From Serratia sp. UGAL515B_01 (GTDB taxonomy: Bacteria > Pseudomonadota > Gammaproteobacteria > Enterobacterales > Enterobacteriaceae), in the NCBI RefSeq assembly GCF_033095805.1, contig NZ_CP109901.1, positions 124,001 through 188,000 of the forward strand: a stretch of 64,000 nucleotides of DNA, read 5' to 3'. Shown here in pieces: positions 63,747 to 64,000 of this stretch. The translations under genes and the position numbers were made by a program. The notes below the pieces were generated by a model that searched no databases, was not told the DNA's origin, and saw only the letters and a program-made list of their open reading frames with translations. Each line of letters starts with the position of its first letter. Within the stretch, counting starts at the first letter, position 1.

Positions 63747-63975
63747 TAGGTAGACTCGCCTCTAATGTCTGTCAGACTCGACTAAAATACGCACTCAGCT
63801 CTATAGCCGGCTTTTCTGCGTGTACAGTGCCGTCTACCTAACATGGTTCGCGCCTTAGGTAGTGATTTCTGTGGTGTTGCGCAATATCGTACACAGGTAA
63901 AAGCTGAAATAGACTTCCTCTTTGACGGAATTTGAAACATCTTTGAATTGCTGCAAGAAGAAACAGGGGGAAACG

Positions 63976-64000
63976 ATGCTGTTATGGAAAGGTATTGTGA
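63976..64000 (+). CDS. Start of an unidentified gene (partial)
   Basis: ATG preceded by AGGGGGAAACG, reading MLLWKGIV to the window end. Too short to identify. The 229 bp between mgtA and this start hold no recognised feature. Confidence 0.35.

Overview
The window is chromosomal DNA of a member of the order Enterobacterales. Core proteins (ObgE, FtsH, NusA, IF2, PNPase, UbiU/UbiV, NrdD, MgtA) are nearly residue-for-residue like those of Escherichia coli, but gene order and intergenic content differ. ERIC repeats, the treC-treB-treR-mgtA order and moderate base composition fit a Serratia- or Yersinia-like genome (Yersiniaceae). Genus is an inference; species cannot be read from the sequence.

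Layout. 1-4.4 kb: end of tamB, ytfP, ppa, fbp, mpl. 4.9-8.9 kb: argR and mdh (divergent), then sfsB facing a small Mu-type DNA-binding protein, then ispB. 9.0-20.3 kb: rplU-rpmA, obgE, dacB/greA, yhbY, rlmE-ftsH, folP-glmM, secG, tRNA-Leu(GAG) and initiator tRNA-Met. 20.5-32.8 kb: the translation and RNA-decay superoperon rimP-nusA-infB-rbfA-truB-rpsO-pnp, then nlpI, yrbN and deaD. 33-50 kb: a mixed accessory region with yedE(frameshifted)-yedF, a luciferase-like monooxygenase, the O2-independent ubiquinone genes ubiU/ubiV and ubiT, yhbS, yhbQ, a 1433-residue glycine-rich autotransporter, yhbP, a broken DUF1176 gene, a LysR gene with an internal stop, a hydroxyarylate decarboxylase pair and yraR. 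50-64 kb: anaerobic ribonucleotide reductase (nrdG, nrdD), a lipoprotein GH3 glycosidase, the trehalose genes treC-treB-treR, and mgtA with a long regulatory leader.

Relative to E. coli K-12 as remembered, two chromosomal blocks are interleaved. tamB..mpl and nrdG..mgtA are neighbours in E. coli, but here they are separated by the argR..yraR block.

Three regions deserve attention. The mgtA leader carries an mgtL-like peptide with an uninterrupted alternating Asp-Pro run, a hairpin over its stop codon and a PhoP-box-like direct repeat. The sfsB/Mu-type regulator pair resembles the Ner/c-repressor switch of phage Mu, with operator-like repeats between the genes. The 33-50 kb region carries several fresh lesions: a homopolymer frameshift, two in-frame stops, a 7-bp tandem duplication and a 33-bp in-frame tandem duplication. 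I found no CRISPR array, prophage, complete insertion sequence or obviously new multi-gene system.
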